Shown here: positions 52,884 through 61,465 of the stretch, piece by piece
Layout of the letters: each line of letters opens with the position of its first letter
Numbering within the stretch: the stretch's first letter is position 1
From: Nocardia ignorata NBRC 108230
GTDB lineage: Bacteria; Actinomycetota; Actinomycetes; Mycobacteriales; Mycobacteriaceae
DNA: 64,000 bases
NCBI RefSeq assembly: GCF_001612905.1
Contig: NZ_BDBI01000032.1
Span: forward strand, 1-64,000
Direction of reading: 5' to 3'
Made by a program: the position numbers and the translations under genes
The notes under the pieces: generated by a model
Database searches by the model: none
The model's input: the letters and a program-made list of their open reading frames with translations, nothing else
Told to the model about the DNA's origin: nothing

Positions 52884-53749
52884 TGGACAAGCTCACCAAA
52901 GTGCTCACGTCGATGTTCGACATCGGCACCACCGCGAACCTGCTCGGCTACGACTTCGTGCAGCAAGCGCTGCTCGCCGCCGCCCTGCTCGGCCTGCTCG
53001 CCGGGCTGATCGGGCCGCTCATCGTGGCCAGGCAGATGTCGTTCGCCGTGCACGGGACCAGCGAACTGTCGCTCACCGGTGCGGCGGCGGCGCTGCTCGT
53101 CGGTGTGGGTGTCGGGTTCGGTGCCATCGCCGGTTCGGTGGTCGCGGCCGTGCTGTTCGGTTGGTTGGGTTCGCGTGCGCGCGAACGTGATTCGGTGATC
53201 GCGGTGGTGCTCTCGTTCGGGCTCGGCCTGTCGGTGCTGTTCCTGTGGCTGTCCCCCGACCGCGCCGGATCGAAGTTCTCGCTGCTCACCGGGCAGGTCG
53301 CCAGCGTCGGCTACGACGGGCTCGCCCTGCTGCTCACCTGCACCGCCGCCGTGCTGGCCGTGCTCGCCGTGGTGTACCGGCCGCTGCTGTTCGCCAGCGC
53401 CGATCCCGAGGTCGCCGTGGCGCGCGGGGTGCCGGTGCGGGCGCTGTCGGTGGTGTTCGCGGTGCTGCTGGGCATCACCGCCGCGTTCGGCGTGCAGATC
53501 GTCGGCGCGCTGCTGGTGCTCGCCCTGCTCATCACCCCGGCCGCCGCTGCCGCGCAGGTGACGTCGAGTCCGTTGCGGGCCACCGTCCTCTCGGTGATCT
53601 TCGCCGAGGTCGCCGCCGTCGGCGGGCTGTTGCTGTCGCTGGCGCCCGGTGTGCCGGTGTCGACCTTCGTCACCGGCATCTCGTTCACCATCTACCTGGT
53701 GTGCCGGGTCGTCGGGCACCGGCAGCGCAAGCTCGCGCCCGTGCGCTGA
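52883..53749 (+). CDS. Zn/Mn ABC transporter permease
   Basis: A 288-residue ABC-3 family permease with about eight transmembrane helices (ALLAAALLGLLAGLIGPLIV, VAAVLFGWLG, SVIAVVLSFGLGLSVLFLWL, and others), and the coupling motif ARGVPVRALSVVFAVLLGITAAFG. Completes the metal importer with the lipoprotein and ATPase upstream. The ATG overlaps the ATPase stop. Confidence 0.92.
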   Translation: MDKLTKVLTSMFDIGTTANLLGYDFVQQALLAAALLGLLAGLIGPLIVARQMSFAVHGTSELSLTGAAAALLVGVGVGFGAIAGSVVAAVLFGWLGSRARERDSVIAVVLSFGLGLSVLFLWLSPDRAGSKFSLLTGQVASVGYDGLALLLTCTAAVLAVLAVVYRPLLFASADPEVAVARGVPVRALSVVFAVLLGITAAFGVQIVGALLVLALLITPAAAAAQVTSSPLRATVLSVIFAEVAAVGGLLLSLAPGVPVSTFVTGISFTIYLVCRVVGHRQRKLAPVR

Positions 53750-53789
53750 AATCGCCACGGGCCGCGCGCGGCAGCGCGATGATTCATCC

Positions 53790-54962
53790 ATGATCGATTT
53801 TTCGGTGCCGGAGGATCTGGCCGCCCTGCGCGATCGGGTGCGCGCGTTCGTCGTCGACCGGATCGTGCCGTTCGAACGCGATCCGCGGCTCACCGCGCAC
53901 GGGCCGACCGACGAGTTGCGGGCCGAACTGGTCGAGCTGGCACGGGCCGAGAAGCTGCTCACCGTGCAGGCGCCCGTCGAGTACGGCGGGCTCGGGCTCA
54001 GCCACGTGGAACAGGCGCTGGTGTACGAGGCGGCCGGGTGGTCGACGCTCGGGCCGGTCGCGATGAACTGCGCGGCGCCCGACGAGGGCAACATGTACCT
54101 GCTCGGCAAGATCGCCGACCCCGAACAGATCGACCAGCATCTGATGCCGATGATCCTCGGGGAACGGCGCTCGGTGTTCGCCATGACCGAACCGGGTGGG
54201 GCGGGTTCGGACCCCGGCCAACTCAGCACGCGGGCCGTCTTCGACGGCGAGAACTTCGTGATCGACGGGCAGAAGTGGCTCATCACAGGTGCCGACGGCG
54301 CCGCGACCTGGATCATCATGGCCGACCTGGCCGAGAACCCGCACCTGCCCGCCGGGCCGACACTGTTCCTCACCGAGGCCGACACGCCGGGCATCGTCAT
54401 CGAGCGGATCATGAACACGATGGACCGCAACTACGTGGGCGGGCACGCGGTGGTGCGGTTCGAGAATCTGACGCTGCCGCCGAGCGCGGTACTCGGCCGC
54501 ACCGGTCAGGCCCTGCGCTACGCCCAGTTGCGCCTGGCACCCGCCCGGCTCACGCACTGCATGCGCTGGCTCGGTGCCGCCGAACGCGCGCAGCGCATCG
54601 CCCTCGACCACGCGCGCACCCGCACGGCCTTCGGCAAACCCATCGGACAGCACGAGGGGGTGTCGTTCATGTTGGCGGACAACGAGATCGCGCTGCACCA
54701 GTGCAGGCTGACCATCTGGCACACCTGCTGGCTGATGGACCGGGGGCAGCAGGCCAGGCACGAATCGTCGATGGCCAAGTCGTATGTCTCCGAGGAACTG
54801 TTCAAGGTCACCGACCGGTGTGTGCAGGTGCTCGGCGGGATCGGGATCAGCGACGAGACCGTGGTGGAAATGCTGTTCCGCGACATGCGTGCCTTCCGGC
54901 TCTACGACGGGCCGACCGAGGTCCACAAATACGCGATCGGCAGACATCTGGTCGGCCGCTAG
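53790..54962 (+). CDS. Acyl-CoA dehydrogenase
   Basis: A 390-residue acyl-CoA dehydrogenase. FAD-binding FAMTEPGGAGSDPGQLSTRA, DGQKWLITGADGA, RTAFGKPIGQHEGVSFMLAD and QVLGGIGISDETVVEMLFRD with the FAD/dimer contacts. The catalytic Glu is expected near YDGPTEVHKYAIG. Likely substrate: medium or branched acyl-CoA, not determined. 14 bp upstream of an enoyl-CoA hydratase, with which it would form a beta-oxidation pair. No KstR box was seen upstream. Confidence 0.88.
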   Translation: MIDFSVPEDLAALRDRVRAFVVDRIVPFERDPRLTAHGPTDELRAELVELARAEKLLTVQAPVEYGGLGLSHVEQALVYEAAGWSTLGPVAMNCAAPDEGNMYLLGKIADPEQIDQHLMPMILGERRSVFAMTEPGGAGSDPGQLSTRAVFDGENFVIDGQKWLITGADGAATWIIMADLAENPHLPAGPTLFLTEADTPGIVIERIMNTMDRNYVGGHAVVRFENLTLPPSAVLGRTGQALRYAQLRLAPARLTHCMRWLGAAERAQRIALDHARTRTAFGKPIGQHEGVSFMLADNEIALHQCRLTIWHTCWLMDRGQQARHESSMAKSYVSEELFKVTDRCVQVLGGIGISDETVVEMLFRDMRAFRLYDGPTEVHKYAIGRHLVGR

Positions 54963-54976
54963 TACCATTCGATCCC

Positions 54977-55780
54977 ATGAGTTCGGAACTGCTGGTCGAT
55001 GTCCGCGCGGGCGTCGCGGTACTCACGCTCAACCGTCCTGCCCAGCGCAACGCCGTCACGGCGACCATGACGGCCGAACTCGGGGCGGCCCTTCGCCGCT
55101 GCGACACCGACGACGCCATCCGCGCCGTCGTCATCACCGGCACCCCACCCGCCTTCTGCGCCGGTGCCGACCTCTCGGCCGGTGCGGGCGGGGCGAGCGC
55201 GACGCTCGACCCGTCACCGTGGCAGGTGCGCAAACCGGTGATCGCCGCCGTGAACGGGCACGCCGTCGGCATCGGGCTCGCCCTCGCCTTGCAGTGCGAT
55301 CTGCGCTATTTCGCCGACGACGCCGTGTACGGCCTCAGCCAGGTCAGGCGCGGAGTGCTCGCCGACGGCTACGCGCACTGGACCGTGCCCCGCCTGGCCG
55401 GGCTCGCCAACGCCGCCGACATCATGCTCACCGGCCGCACCTTCGACGGTGACGAAGCCAAGTCGATGGGGTTGGCCAATGCCAGCCTGCCCGCCGCCGA
55501 GGTGCTGCCGACCGCGCTTGCCGTCGCCGAGGACATCGCCGGTGGCTCCGCGCCGCTGCCCGTGGCCCTCACCAAGCGGCTCATCTGGGAAAGCCTCGGC
55601 ATGACCCCCGCCGTGGTCGGGCAGCTCGAATCCGAGCTCAACGCGCACGTGGCCAAGAGCATCGACGGCGGAGAGGCGATGGCAGCCTTCAAGGAACGCC
55701 GTCAGCCGAACTGGTCGGGCAGCGTCAACGACGAGTGGCCCGCCTGGGACGCCCCCGGCGAACGCCCGAGCCTCGACTAG
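54977..55780 (+). CDS. Enoyl-CoA hydratase/isomerase
   Basis: A 267-residue crotonase with LTLNRPAQRNAVTATMTAEL, oxyanion segments PAFCAGADLSAG (about 57-68) and NGHAVGIGLALALQ. Acts with the adjacent acyl-CoA dehydrogenase. Substrate unknown. A second catalytic Glu of classic hydratases is not obvious at YGLSQVRRGVLADG, so isomerase or other crotonase chemistry is possible. Confidence 0.87.
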   Translation: MSSELLVDVRAGVAVLTLNRPAQRNAVTATMTAELGAALRRCDTDDAIRAVVITGTPPAFCAGADLSAGAGGASATLDPSPWQVRKPVIAAVNGHAVGIGLALALQCDLRYFADDAVYGLSQVRRGVLADGYAHWTVPRLAGLANAADIMLTGRTFDGDEAKSMGLANASLPAAEVLPTALAVAEDIAGGSAPLPVALTKRLIWESLGMTPAVVGQLESELNAHVAKSIDGGEAMAAFKERRQPNWSGSVNDEWPAWDAPGERPSLD

Positions 55781-55781
55781 C

Positions 55782-56060
55782 TCAGAAGTTCCCGTTGCAG
55801 GAACCGGCAAGGTACAGCAACGCGAAACAGATCATCAGAATCGTGCCGATGATCCCGCCGATGTACCCGATCAGCACCTGATGACGCCCACTGAGCCCAC
55901 CGTAGGAAGCGTCGATCTCGTTGAGTGCCCGCTTCCCGAGCGTCCACGCGACCGGCCCGAAGATCCCGCAGCAGAACGGGCTGAGCAGCCCGAGCACGAG
56001 AATCATGTTCGCCTGCGGGTGCTCGACCGTCGGGCCGATCGGTTGATTAGGGATCGCCAC
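55782..56060 (-). CDS. DUF4190-type small membrane protein
   Basis: A 92-residue protein with two transmembrane helices (NMILVLGLLSPFCCGIFGPV and VLIGYIGGIIGTILMICFAL) and the DUF4190-like WTLGKRALNEID between them. A GTG start is chosen because upstream residues are charged and atypical. Convergent with the hydratase gene, one base apart. Function unknown. Confidence 0.7.
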   Translation of the reverse strand: MAIPNQPIGPTVEHPQANMILVLGLLSPFCCGIFGPVAWTLGKRALNEIDASYGGLSGRHQVLIGYIGGIIGTILMICFALLYLAGSCNGNF

Positions 56061-56143
56061 ACCCCGAATTCTACGGTGTGGGACCACGATTCATCGTCAG
56101 CAAACCACAACTAGGCCGCCGACGTGGCGTGCAGACGCGGAAC

Positions 56144-57127
56144 TCAGCCCAGGCGGCGTTGCCGGGCGATATCGGCCAACACCACACCAGCGGCCACCGA
56201 AGCGTTCAACGACTCGACCGGCCCCGCCATCGGGATGCTCAGGATCGAGTCGCAGGTCTCGCGGACCAGGCGCGACAGGCCCTTGCCCTCGGATCCGACG
56301 ACGACCACCGTCGGCACGCTGCCGTCGAAATCGTCGAGGGTCGTGTCACCGCCCGCGTCGAGGCCGACGATCTGGATGCCCTGCGCAGCCCAGTCCTTCA
56401 GCGTGCGGGTCAGGTTGGTCGCGCGGGCGACGGGCAGGCGTGCGGCCGCGCCCGCACTCGTCCGCCATGCCACCGCCGTAACGGCCGCGCTGCGACGCTG
56501 TGGGATCACCACACCCTGACCGCCGAACGCAGCGACCGAGCGGATGACCGCGCCGAGGTTGCGCGGGTCGGTGATGTTGTCGAGGGCGACGAGCAGTGCG
56601 GGCTCGGCGGTCGACTTCACCCGGTCCATCAGGTCGTCGGGGTGGGCGTACCGGTACGGCGGCACCTGCAGTGCCACACCCTGGTGCAAGCCGTTGGCGC
56701 TCAACCGGTCCAGGTCGGTGCGTGGCACCTCGAGGATGGAGATGCCGAGGTCGGCGGCGCGCTGCACGCTCTCGGTGAGGCGGTCGTCGTTCTCGGTACC
56801 GACCGCCACGTACAGCGCGGTCGCGGGCACATCCGCGCGCAGGCACTCGAGCACGGGGTTGCGGCCGAGCACCAGCTCGGGACCGTCGTCGGACTTGCGA
56901 CCGGCGCGCGGCACACCGGACTTGCCGGTCGGTCGGCCCTGTGCCGCTTTGGCTTTGGCCGCGGCGGCCGCGCGCTTGGCGGCGGGGTGCTTGGTGCGTT
57001 CGACCGCGGGCGGGGTCGCGCCGCGCCCTTCGAGGCCACGACGGCGCCTGCCGCCGGAACCGACGACAGCACCCTTCTTGGTGCCGCCCTTCCTGATCGC
57101 TCCGCGTCGCTGTGAATTGCCTGCCAT
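56144..57127 (-). CDS. rlmB: 23S rRNA (guanosine-2'-O-)-methyltransferase RlmB-type
   Basis: A 327-residue SPOUT methyltransferase. A basic, Ala/Lys-rich N-terminus of about 75 residues precedes the substrate-binding domain (LVLGRNPVLECLRADVP). The knotted domain shows NITDPRNLGAVIRSVAAFG, VVVVGSEGKGLSRLVRETCD and IPMAGPVESLNASVAAGV. Upstream of it is cysS, whose stop is at the same base; order cysS-rlmB equals Rv3580c-Rv3579c. Confidence 0.92.
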   Translation of the reverse strand: MAGNSQRRGAIRKGGTKKGAVVGSGGRRRRGLEGRGATPPAVERTKHPAAKRAAAAAKAKAAQGRPTGKSGVPRAGRKSDDGPELVLGRNPVLECLRADVPATALYVAVGTENDDRLTESVQRAADLGISILEVPRTDLDRLSANGLHQGVALQVPPYRYAHPDDLMDRVKSTAEPALLVALDNITDPRNLGAVIRSVAAFGGQGVVIPQRRSAAVTAVAWRTSAGAAARLPVARATNLTRTLKDWAAQGIQIVGLDAGGDTTLDDFDGSVPTVVVVGSEGKGLSRLVRETCDSILSIPMAGPVESLNASVAAGVVLADIARQRRLG

Positions 57128-58530
57128 CAGTTCGCCTTTCCGCTAGCTGCGCCCAGCGACCATTCCGGCCCCTGCGGGGTATCGGTGACTTCGATACCCG
57201 CCGCGATGAGCCGATCCCGTGCGGCATCGGCTTCTGCCCAGTTCTTGTCGGCCCGCGCGCTCGCCCGGCGATCCAGCTCCGAGCGGACCAGCACGTCGAG
57301 CGCGTCGAGCGCCGCCGAATTGTCGGCGGGGGTGTACCAGTGTTCGTCGAACGGGTCGACGCCGAGGATGCCGAGCATCGCCCGCACCTGCCCGGCCAGT
57401 TCGGCCGCCGTGTCGAGCGCACCCGATTCCATGGCGCGATTGCCCTCGTGCACCACGTGGTGGATCTCGGCGAGCGCCTTGGGAATCGCCAGATCGTCGT
57501 CGAGCGCGGCGGCGAACGCGTCGGTCCATTTGCCGACCGGCACCGCACCGGCCCGATCGTGCACCCGCCGCACGAAAGCCTCGATGCGCTGATAGGAAGC
57601 GACAGCGTCGTCGAGTGCCTTGTCGGAGTATTCGAGCATCGAACGGTAATGCGCGCTGCCGAGATAGAAACGCAATTCCACCGGCCGCACCCGGGTGAGC
57701 ACATTCGGCACCGAGAGCACATTGCCGAGCGACTTCGACATTTTCTCCCCGCCCATCGTCACCCAGCCGTTGTGCAGCCAGTAACGCGCGAAACCGTCGC
57801 CCGCCGCCTTCGACTGGGCGATCTCGTTCTCGTGGTGCGGGAAGATCAAATCCATTCCGCCGCAATGAATATCGAATTCGGGACCGAGATAGAACTCGGC
57901 CATCGCGGAGCATTCCAGGTGCCAGCCGGGGCGACCGGGACCCCACGGCGAAGGCCAGCTCGGCTCGCCCGGTTTGGCGGCCTTCCACAGGGTGAAATCG
58001 CGGGGATCGCGTTTGCCTCGGGTGGGAGTTTCGCCCTGGTGCACGTCGTCGAGTTTGTGGCCGGAGAGTTCACCGTAATTCGGCCAGCTCACCACATCGA
58101 AATACACATCGCCCTCGGCGGCGTAGGCGTGCCCGCGCTCGATCAGCCGCTCCATCAGGGCGACCATCTGGGTGATGTGCCCGGTGGCGCGCGGCTCGGC
58201 CGACGGCGGCAGCACACCGAGGGTTTCGTAGGCGGAATCGAACGCGCGCTCGTGCGTGGCCGCCCATTCCCACCACGGCCTGCCCGCCTCGGCGGCTTTG
58301 TTCAGGATCTTGTCGTCGATATCGGTGACATTGCGGATGAACCGCACGTCGTAGTCGTGCGCCAGCAGCCAGCGACGCAGCACGTCGAACGCGACGCCGC
58401 TGCGCACATGCCCGATATGGGGCTGACCCTGCACGGTGGCACCACACAGATACACCGAGGCACGGCCGGGGACCAGCGGGGTGAATTCCCGCATGGTCCG
58501 CGTGTCGGTGTCAAAAAGGCGCAAGGTCAC
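57127..58530 (-). CDS. cysS: Cysteinyl-tRNA synthetase
   Basis: A 467-residue class I synthetase. Zinc cysteine in YLCGATVQ, HIGH motif in GQPHIGHVRSG, ERGHAYAAEGDVYFD, WHLECSAMA with zinc ligands, and the KMSKS loop GEKMSKSLGNV (about 270). It charges tRNA-Cys. The start follows the usual N-terminus MTLRLFDT. Part of the ispD-ispF-cysS-rlmB gene run. Confidence 0.95.
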   Translation of the reverse strand: MTLRLFDTDTRTMREFTPLVPGRASVYLCGATVQGQPHIGHVRSGVAFDVLRRWLLAHDYDVRFIRNVTDIDDKILNKAAEAGRPWWEWAATHERAFDSAYETLGVLPPSAEPRATGHITQMVALMERLIERGHAYAAEGDVYFDVVSWPNYGELSGHKLDDVHQGETPTRGKRDPRDFTLWKAAKPGEPSWPSPWGPGRPGWHLECSAMAEFYLGPEFDIHCGGMDLIFPHHENEIAQSKAAGDGFARYWLHNGWVTMGGEKMSKSLGNVLSVPNVLTRVRPVELRFYLGSAHYRSMLEYSDKALDDAVASYQRIEAFVRRVHDRAGAVPVGKWTDAFAAALDDDLAIPKALAEIHHVVHEGNRAMESGALDTAAELAGQVRAMLGILGVDPFDEHWYTPADNSAALDALDVLVRSELDRRASARADKNWAEADAARDRLIAAGIEVTDTPQGPEWSLGAASGKAN

Positions 58531-58635
58531 GGCATTCGATCCTAGTCGGTGGGATGAGAGTGGGGTTGACCGGCCGGTTCGTGGCTCGCCGCGATTCCTG
58601 GCGGCGACGGTGCGGCGGTCGGGTGGGGTGGCCCG

Positions 58636-59106
58636 TCAGGGCCGCGAACACTCCAGCAGACAGGTCGCGATGGCGGCGACACCCTCACCGCGCCCGGTCA
58701 ATCCGAGCCCGTCGGTGGTGGTTCCGGATACCGAAACCGGTGCGTCGAGTAATTCGCCGAGTACTTTTTGCGCTTCGGCGCGGCGCGGGCCGATCTTCGG
58801 ACGATTGCCGATGACCTGCACTGCGGCATTGACGACGGAATAGCCGTCGTCGGTGAGGAGTCTGCGGACTTCGGTGAGCATGGCGGCGCCGGTGACTCCG
58901 GCCCATTCGGGGCGGCCGACGCCGAAGACGGCGCCCACGTCGCCCAGGCCGGCGGCGGAGAGCAGTGCGTCGCACAGGGCGTGCACTGCCACGTCACCGT
59001 CGGAGTGGCCCGCGCAGCCGTCGGCGTCCGGGAACAACAATCCGGCCATCCAGCAGGGACGACCGGGTTCGATGGGATGCACGTCGCTGCCGATGCCGAC
59101 TCTCAT
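58636..59106 (-). CDS. ispF: 2-C-methyl-D-erythritol 2,4-cyclodiphosphate synthase
   Basis: A 156-residue trimeric IspF. Metal ligands in GSDVHPI (Asp8, His10), the GHSDGDVAVHALCDALLSAA motif and VNAAVQVIGNRPKIGPRRAE. Makes MEcPP in the MEP isoprenoid pathway. Overlaps ispD by four bases, giving the common ispD-ispF pair. Confidence 0.94.
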   Translation of the reverse strand: MRVGIGSDVHPIEPGRPCWMAGLLFPDADGCAGHSDGDVAVHALCDALLSAAGLGDVGAVFGVGRPEWAGVTGAAMLTEVRRLLTDDGYSVVNAAVQVIGNRPKIGPRRAEAQKVLGELLDAPVSVSGTTTDGLGLTGRGEGVAAIATCLLECSRP

Positions 59107-59843
59107 CCAGCGACCTCGGTCCGGACGGCAGAGTGACCGAGCTGCGCGGAGCCGCCGACCGCGAGAACGGCTTCGGCGAGGGTCAGGTCGAGTGGCGTGG
59201 TGATCTTGAAGGCCAGTGGGTCGCCCGCGACGGTGTGCACGGCGACGCCGAGGCGTTCGACCAGGCCCGCGTCGTCGGTCGCGCCGACGTCGGTGGCGTA
59301 GGCGCGACGCAGCAACTCGGCGTCGAAGCCCTGGGGAGTCTGGACGGCGCGCAGGCCGGCGCGGTCCGGTGTGCCGGTGACGACGCCCGCGTCGTCGACC
59401 GATTTCACGGTGTCGACGACGGGCAGGGCTGGCACGACGGCCGGGCTGCCTGCCTGTAGTTCGGCGGCGACGCGCGCGATGAGCTCGGGCGGGGTGAGCG
59501 CGCGGGCGGCGTCGTGCACGAGGTAGTACCCGGCGTCGGGTGCGGCCGCGATGCCCGCGCGCACCGAATCCGTGCGCTCGGCGCCGCCGACGACGACCTG
59601 CACCGGCACAGGGGGCATCGAACCGCCGGTCAGCGAAGTGGTGGACAGCAAGGCGGACGCGGCGTCGACCAGTTCGGCGGGCACGACCACGACTACCCGG
59701 TGCACAGCACCGGACGCGATCAGCCCATCGACGGCCAGCCGGACCATAGGTATACCGCCGACCGGGACGAACGCCTTCGGGGTGGGTTCACCCAGGCGCA
59801 CGCCACGACCGGCGGCAGGAACCAGTGCTACGACAGGTCGCAC
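59103..59843 (-). CDS. ispD: 2-C-methyl-D-erythritol 4-phosphate cytidylyltransferase
   Basis: A 246-residue nucleotidyltransferase. CTP-binding ALVPAAGRGVRLGEPTPKAF, YYLVHDAARALTPPELI and QTPQGFDAELLRRA are diagnostic for IspD, which makes CDP-ME. GTG start one base after the carD stop. Operon carD-ispD-ispF. Confidence 0.93.
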   Translation of the reverse strand: MRPVVALVPAAGRGVRLGEPTPKAFVPVGGIPMVRLAVDGLIASGAVHRVVVVVPAELVDAASALLSTTSLTGGSMPPVPVQVVVGGAERTDSVRAGIAAAPDAGYYLVHDAARALTPPELIARVAAELQAGSPAVVPALPVVDTVKSVDDAGVVTGTPDRAGLRAVQTPQGFDAELLRRAYATDVGATDDAGLVERLGVAVHTVAGDPLAFKITTPLDLTLAEAVLAVGGSAQLGHSAVRTEVAG

Positions 59844-59844
59844 A

Positions 59845-60333
59845 CTACGAGGCCGCGGCGAGGACCTCGTCGAGCAGCGATTCGGCCTTGCCGTCGTCGG
59901 TGCCCTCGGCGAGCGCGAGCTCACCGACGAGGATCTGACGAGCCTTGGCCAGCATCCGCTTCTCACCGGCGGACAGGCCGCGATCCTGCTCACGACGCCA
60001 CAGGTCGCGGACGACCTCGGCCACCTTGTTCACGTCGCCGGAGGCGAGCTTCTCGAGGTTGGCCTTGTAACGGCGGGACCAGTTGGTCGGCTCCTCCGTG
60101 TGTGGCGCGCGTAGCACCTGGAAGACGCGGTCGAGACCTTCCTGGCCGACGACGTCGCGCACGCCGACGTATTCGGCGTTTTCTGCGGGAACGCGAACGG
60201 TCAGGTCGCCTTGCGCGACCTTCAGGACCAGATACTCTTTCTGCACACCCTTGATGGTGCGGGTCTCGATTGCTTCGATCAGCGCCGCTCCGTGGTGGGG
60301 GTAAACGACGGTGTCTCCGACCTTAAAAATCAT
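59845..60333 (-). CDS. carD: CarD, RNA polymerase-binding transcription regulator
   Basis: A 162-residue CarD, the same length as in M. tuberculosis. The N-terminal RNAP-interaction domain (MIFKVGDTVVYPHHGAALIE) binds the beta subunit, and the C-terminal helical domain (RRYKANLEKLASGDVNKVAE) contacts the promoter fork; W86-equivalent Trp is in EEPTNWSRRY. Stabilises open complexes at rRNA and other promoters. ATG after GAAAGGGG. Confidence 0.96.
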   Translation of the reverse strand: MIFKVGDTVVYPHHGAALIEAIETRTIKGVQKEYLVLKVAQGDLTVRVPAENAEYVGVRDVVGQEGLDRVFQVLRAPHTEEPTNWSRRYKANLEKLASGDVNKVAEVVRDLWRREQDRGLSAGEKRMLAKARQILVGELALAEGTDDGKAESLLDEVLAAAS

Positions 60334-60685
60334 GTGTCCCGTGCCCCTTTCGATGTTCACAGTTTAACATGCGACTCGGTAACGGCGCGATCAACTGTGC
60401 AGGTCAGGGCCACAACGAGGACATCCCAGGGGTTGACAATCAAGAATTGTTGTGCATTGTGTTGCGCCAGAACAGGTTAACCACCAGCACAACGACCGGT
60501 ATTCGCACTTCGGCCGTCCGGCATCGACGTGGCAACCACGTCCGGGACACCGAACTGTTACTTCCGTACCCGCGCGTCGCGAGCCCCGACGCCACGCGCG
60601 CGAAGCGAACTACTACGCTGCCTAGTTACTACCCTCCGGTCCCCGTGTGGAACGGAGTGAGCCCGGTCGACATGGAGGACAAACC
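60334..60685. promoter_or_regulatory. Divergent carD / lipoprotein promoter region (352 bp, no gene)
   Basis: No coding frame is supported. On the minus strand TAAACT at 60366-60361 is a likely -10 for carD, with a start about 20 bp before its ribosome site. On the plus strand TACGCT (60614-60619) is a possible -10 for the lipoprotein gene, and a lone TTGACA is at 60433-60438. No repeat or known riboswitch was recognised. Confidence 0.45.
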
Positions 60686-61387
60686 GTGACTGCCCTGAAA
60701 GCTGTGACCGCCCCGTCGGCGCGACGTCGCATGGTGACGGTTGCCGCGCTCGCCGCTGCCGCGGGCATCGCCCTGACCGGCTGCAGTGCCGGCCAGCACA
60801 CCCAGACCTCGTCGCAGGCCGCCGCGATCAACGGCAACCACGCCGATGTCGGCGACATCTCCCTGCGCAACGTGCACATCGTGTACCCCGAGGCGGCGTC
60901 GGAGCACCAGAAGGGCGGCAAGGCCGTCCTCGCCCTGTCGATCATCAACGGCAGCGAGACGGTCACCGACGAGCTCACCAGCGTGAGCACCGACCTCGGC
61001 CCGATCAAGATCACCGGCCCGGCCGGCGGCAAGTTCGAGTTGAAGCCGCAGGAGACCGTGCTGGTCGGCCCGCCGAGCGTCACCGCCGCGGCCGAGAGCG
61101 GCGATCACCACGGCACCACCACGGCCGCGCCGACCACCACCGCGGCACCGACCACGGCGGCGGGTGGCGGTAACTCGAGCGCGAGCGATGCCGCCGCCGA
61201 GCCGGCCAGCATCGAGATCACCGGCCTCACGGAGAACATCACCCCCGGCCTGACCTACACGGTCACCTTCAACTTCAAGGACGCGGGCACCGTGCAGGTG
61301 GCCGTTCCGGTCGACGCCGCCACGTCCGAGCGCGTCGAGAACGAGAAGTCCGGCCCGGCGCCCGAGGGCGCGGGCGGCGGTCACTGA
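60686..61387 (+). CDS. lpqE: LpqE-like lipoprotein
   Basis: A 233-residue exported lipoprotein. Positively charged N-terminus, hydrophobic segment and lipobox ALTGC with lipidated C33. The mature domain is beta-rich (DISLRNVHIVYPEAASEHQK) like copper-chaperone PCuAC-type folds, interrupted by a Thr/Ala/Pro linker and followed by a second beta part. Position divergent from carD and next to radA matches LpqE (Rv3584). GTG after GGAGG. Function not established. Confidence 0.85.
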   Translation: MTALKAVTAPSARRRMVTVAALAAAAGIALTGCSAGQHTQTSSQAAAINGNHADVGDISLRNVHIVYPEAASEHQKGGKAVLALSIINGSETVTDELTSVSTDLGPIKITGPAGGKFELKPQETVLVGPPSVTAAAESGDHHGTTTAAPTTTAAPTTAAGGGNSSASDAAAEPASIEITGLTENITPGLTYTVTFNFKDAGTVQVAVPVDAATSERVENEKSGPAPEGAGGGH

Positions 61388-61401
61388 GACCAACTGCCGA
61401 G

Positions 61402-61431
61402 AAAGCCGTCGCGAACTTTCGCGGCGGCTTT
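61402..61431 (+). terminator. Terminator after lpqE
   Basis: 14-bp stem AAAGCCGTCGCGAA / TTCGCGGCGGCTTT with one G-U pair, 2-base loop, then TCTTGTTG. The best rho-independent terminator in the window. Confidence 0.85.
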
Positions 61432-61465
61432 TCTTGTTGTCGGACCCGATCCGTAGGGTGCGCGT

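Noticed and set aside
60433..60462. TTGACA with a downstream -10 as the lpqE promoter
   Set aside because: No TANNNT occurs 16-19 bases downstream of it.
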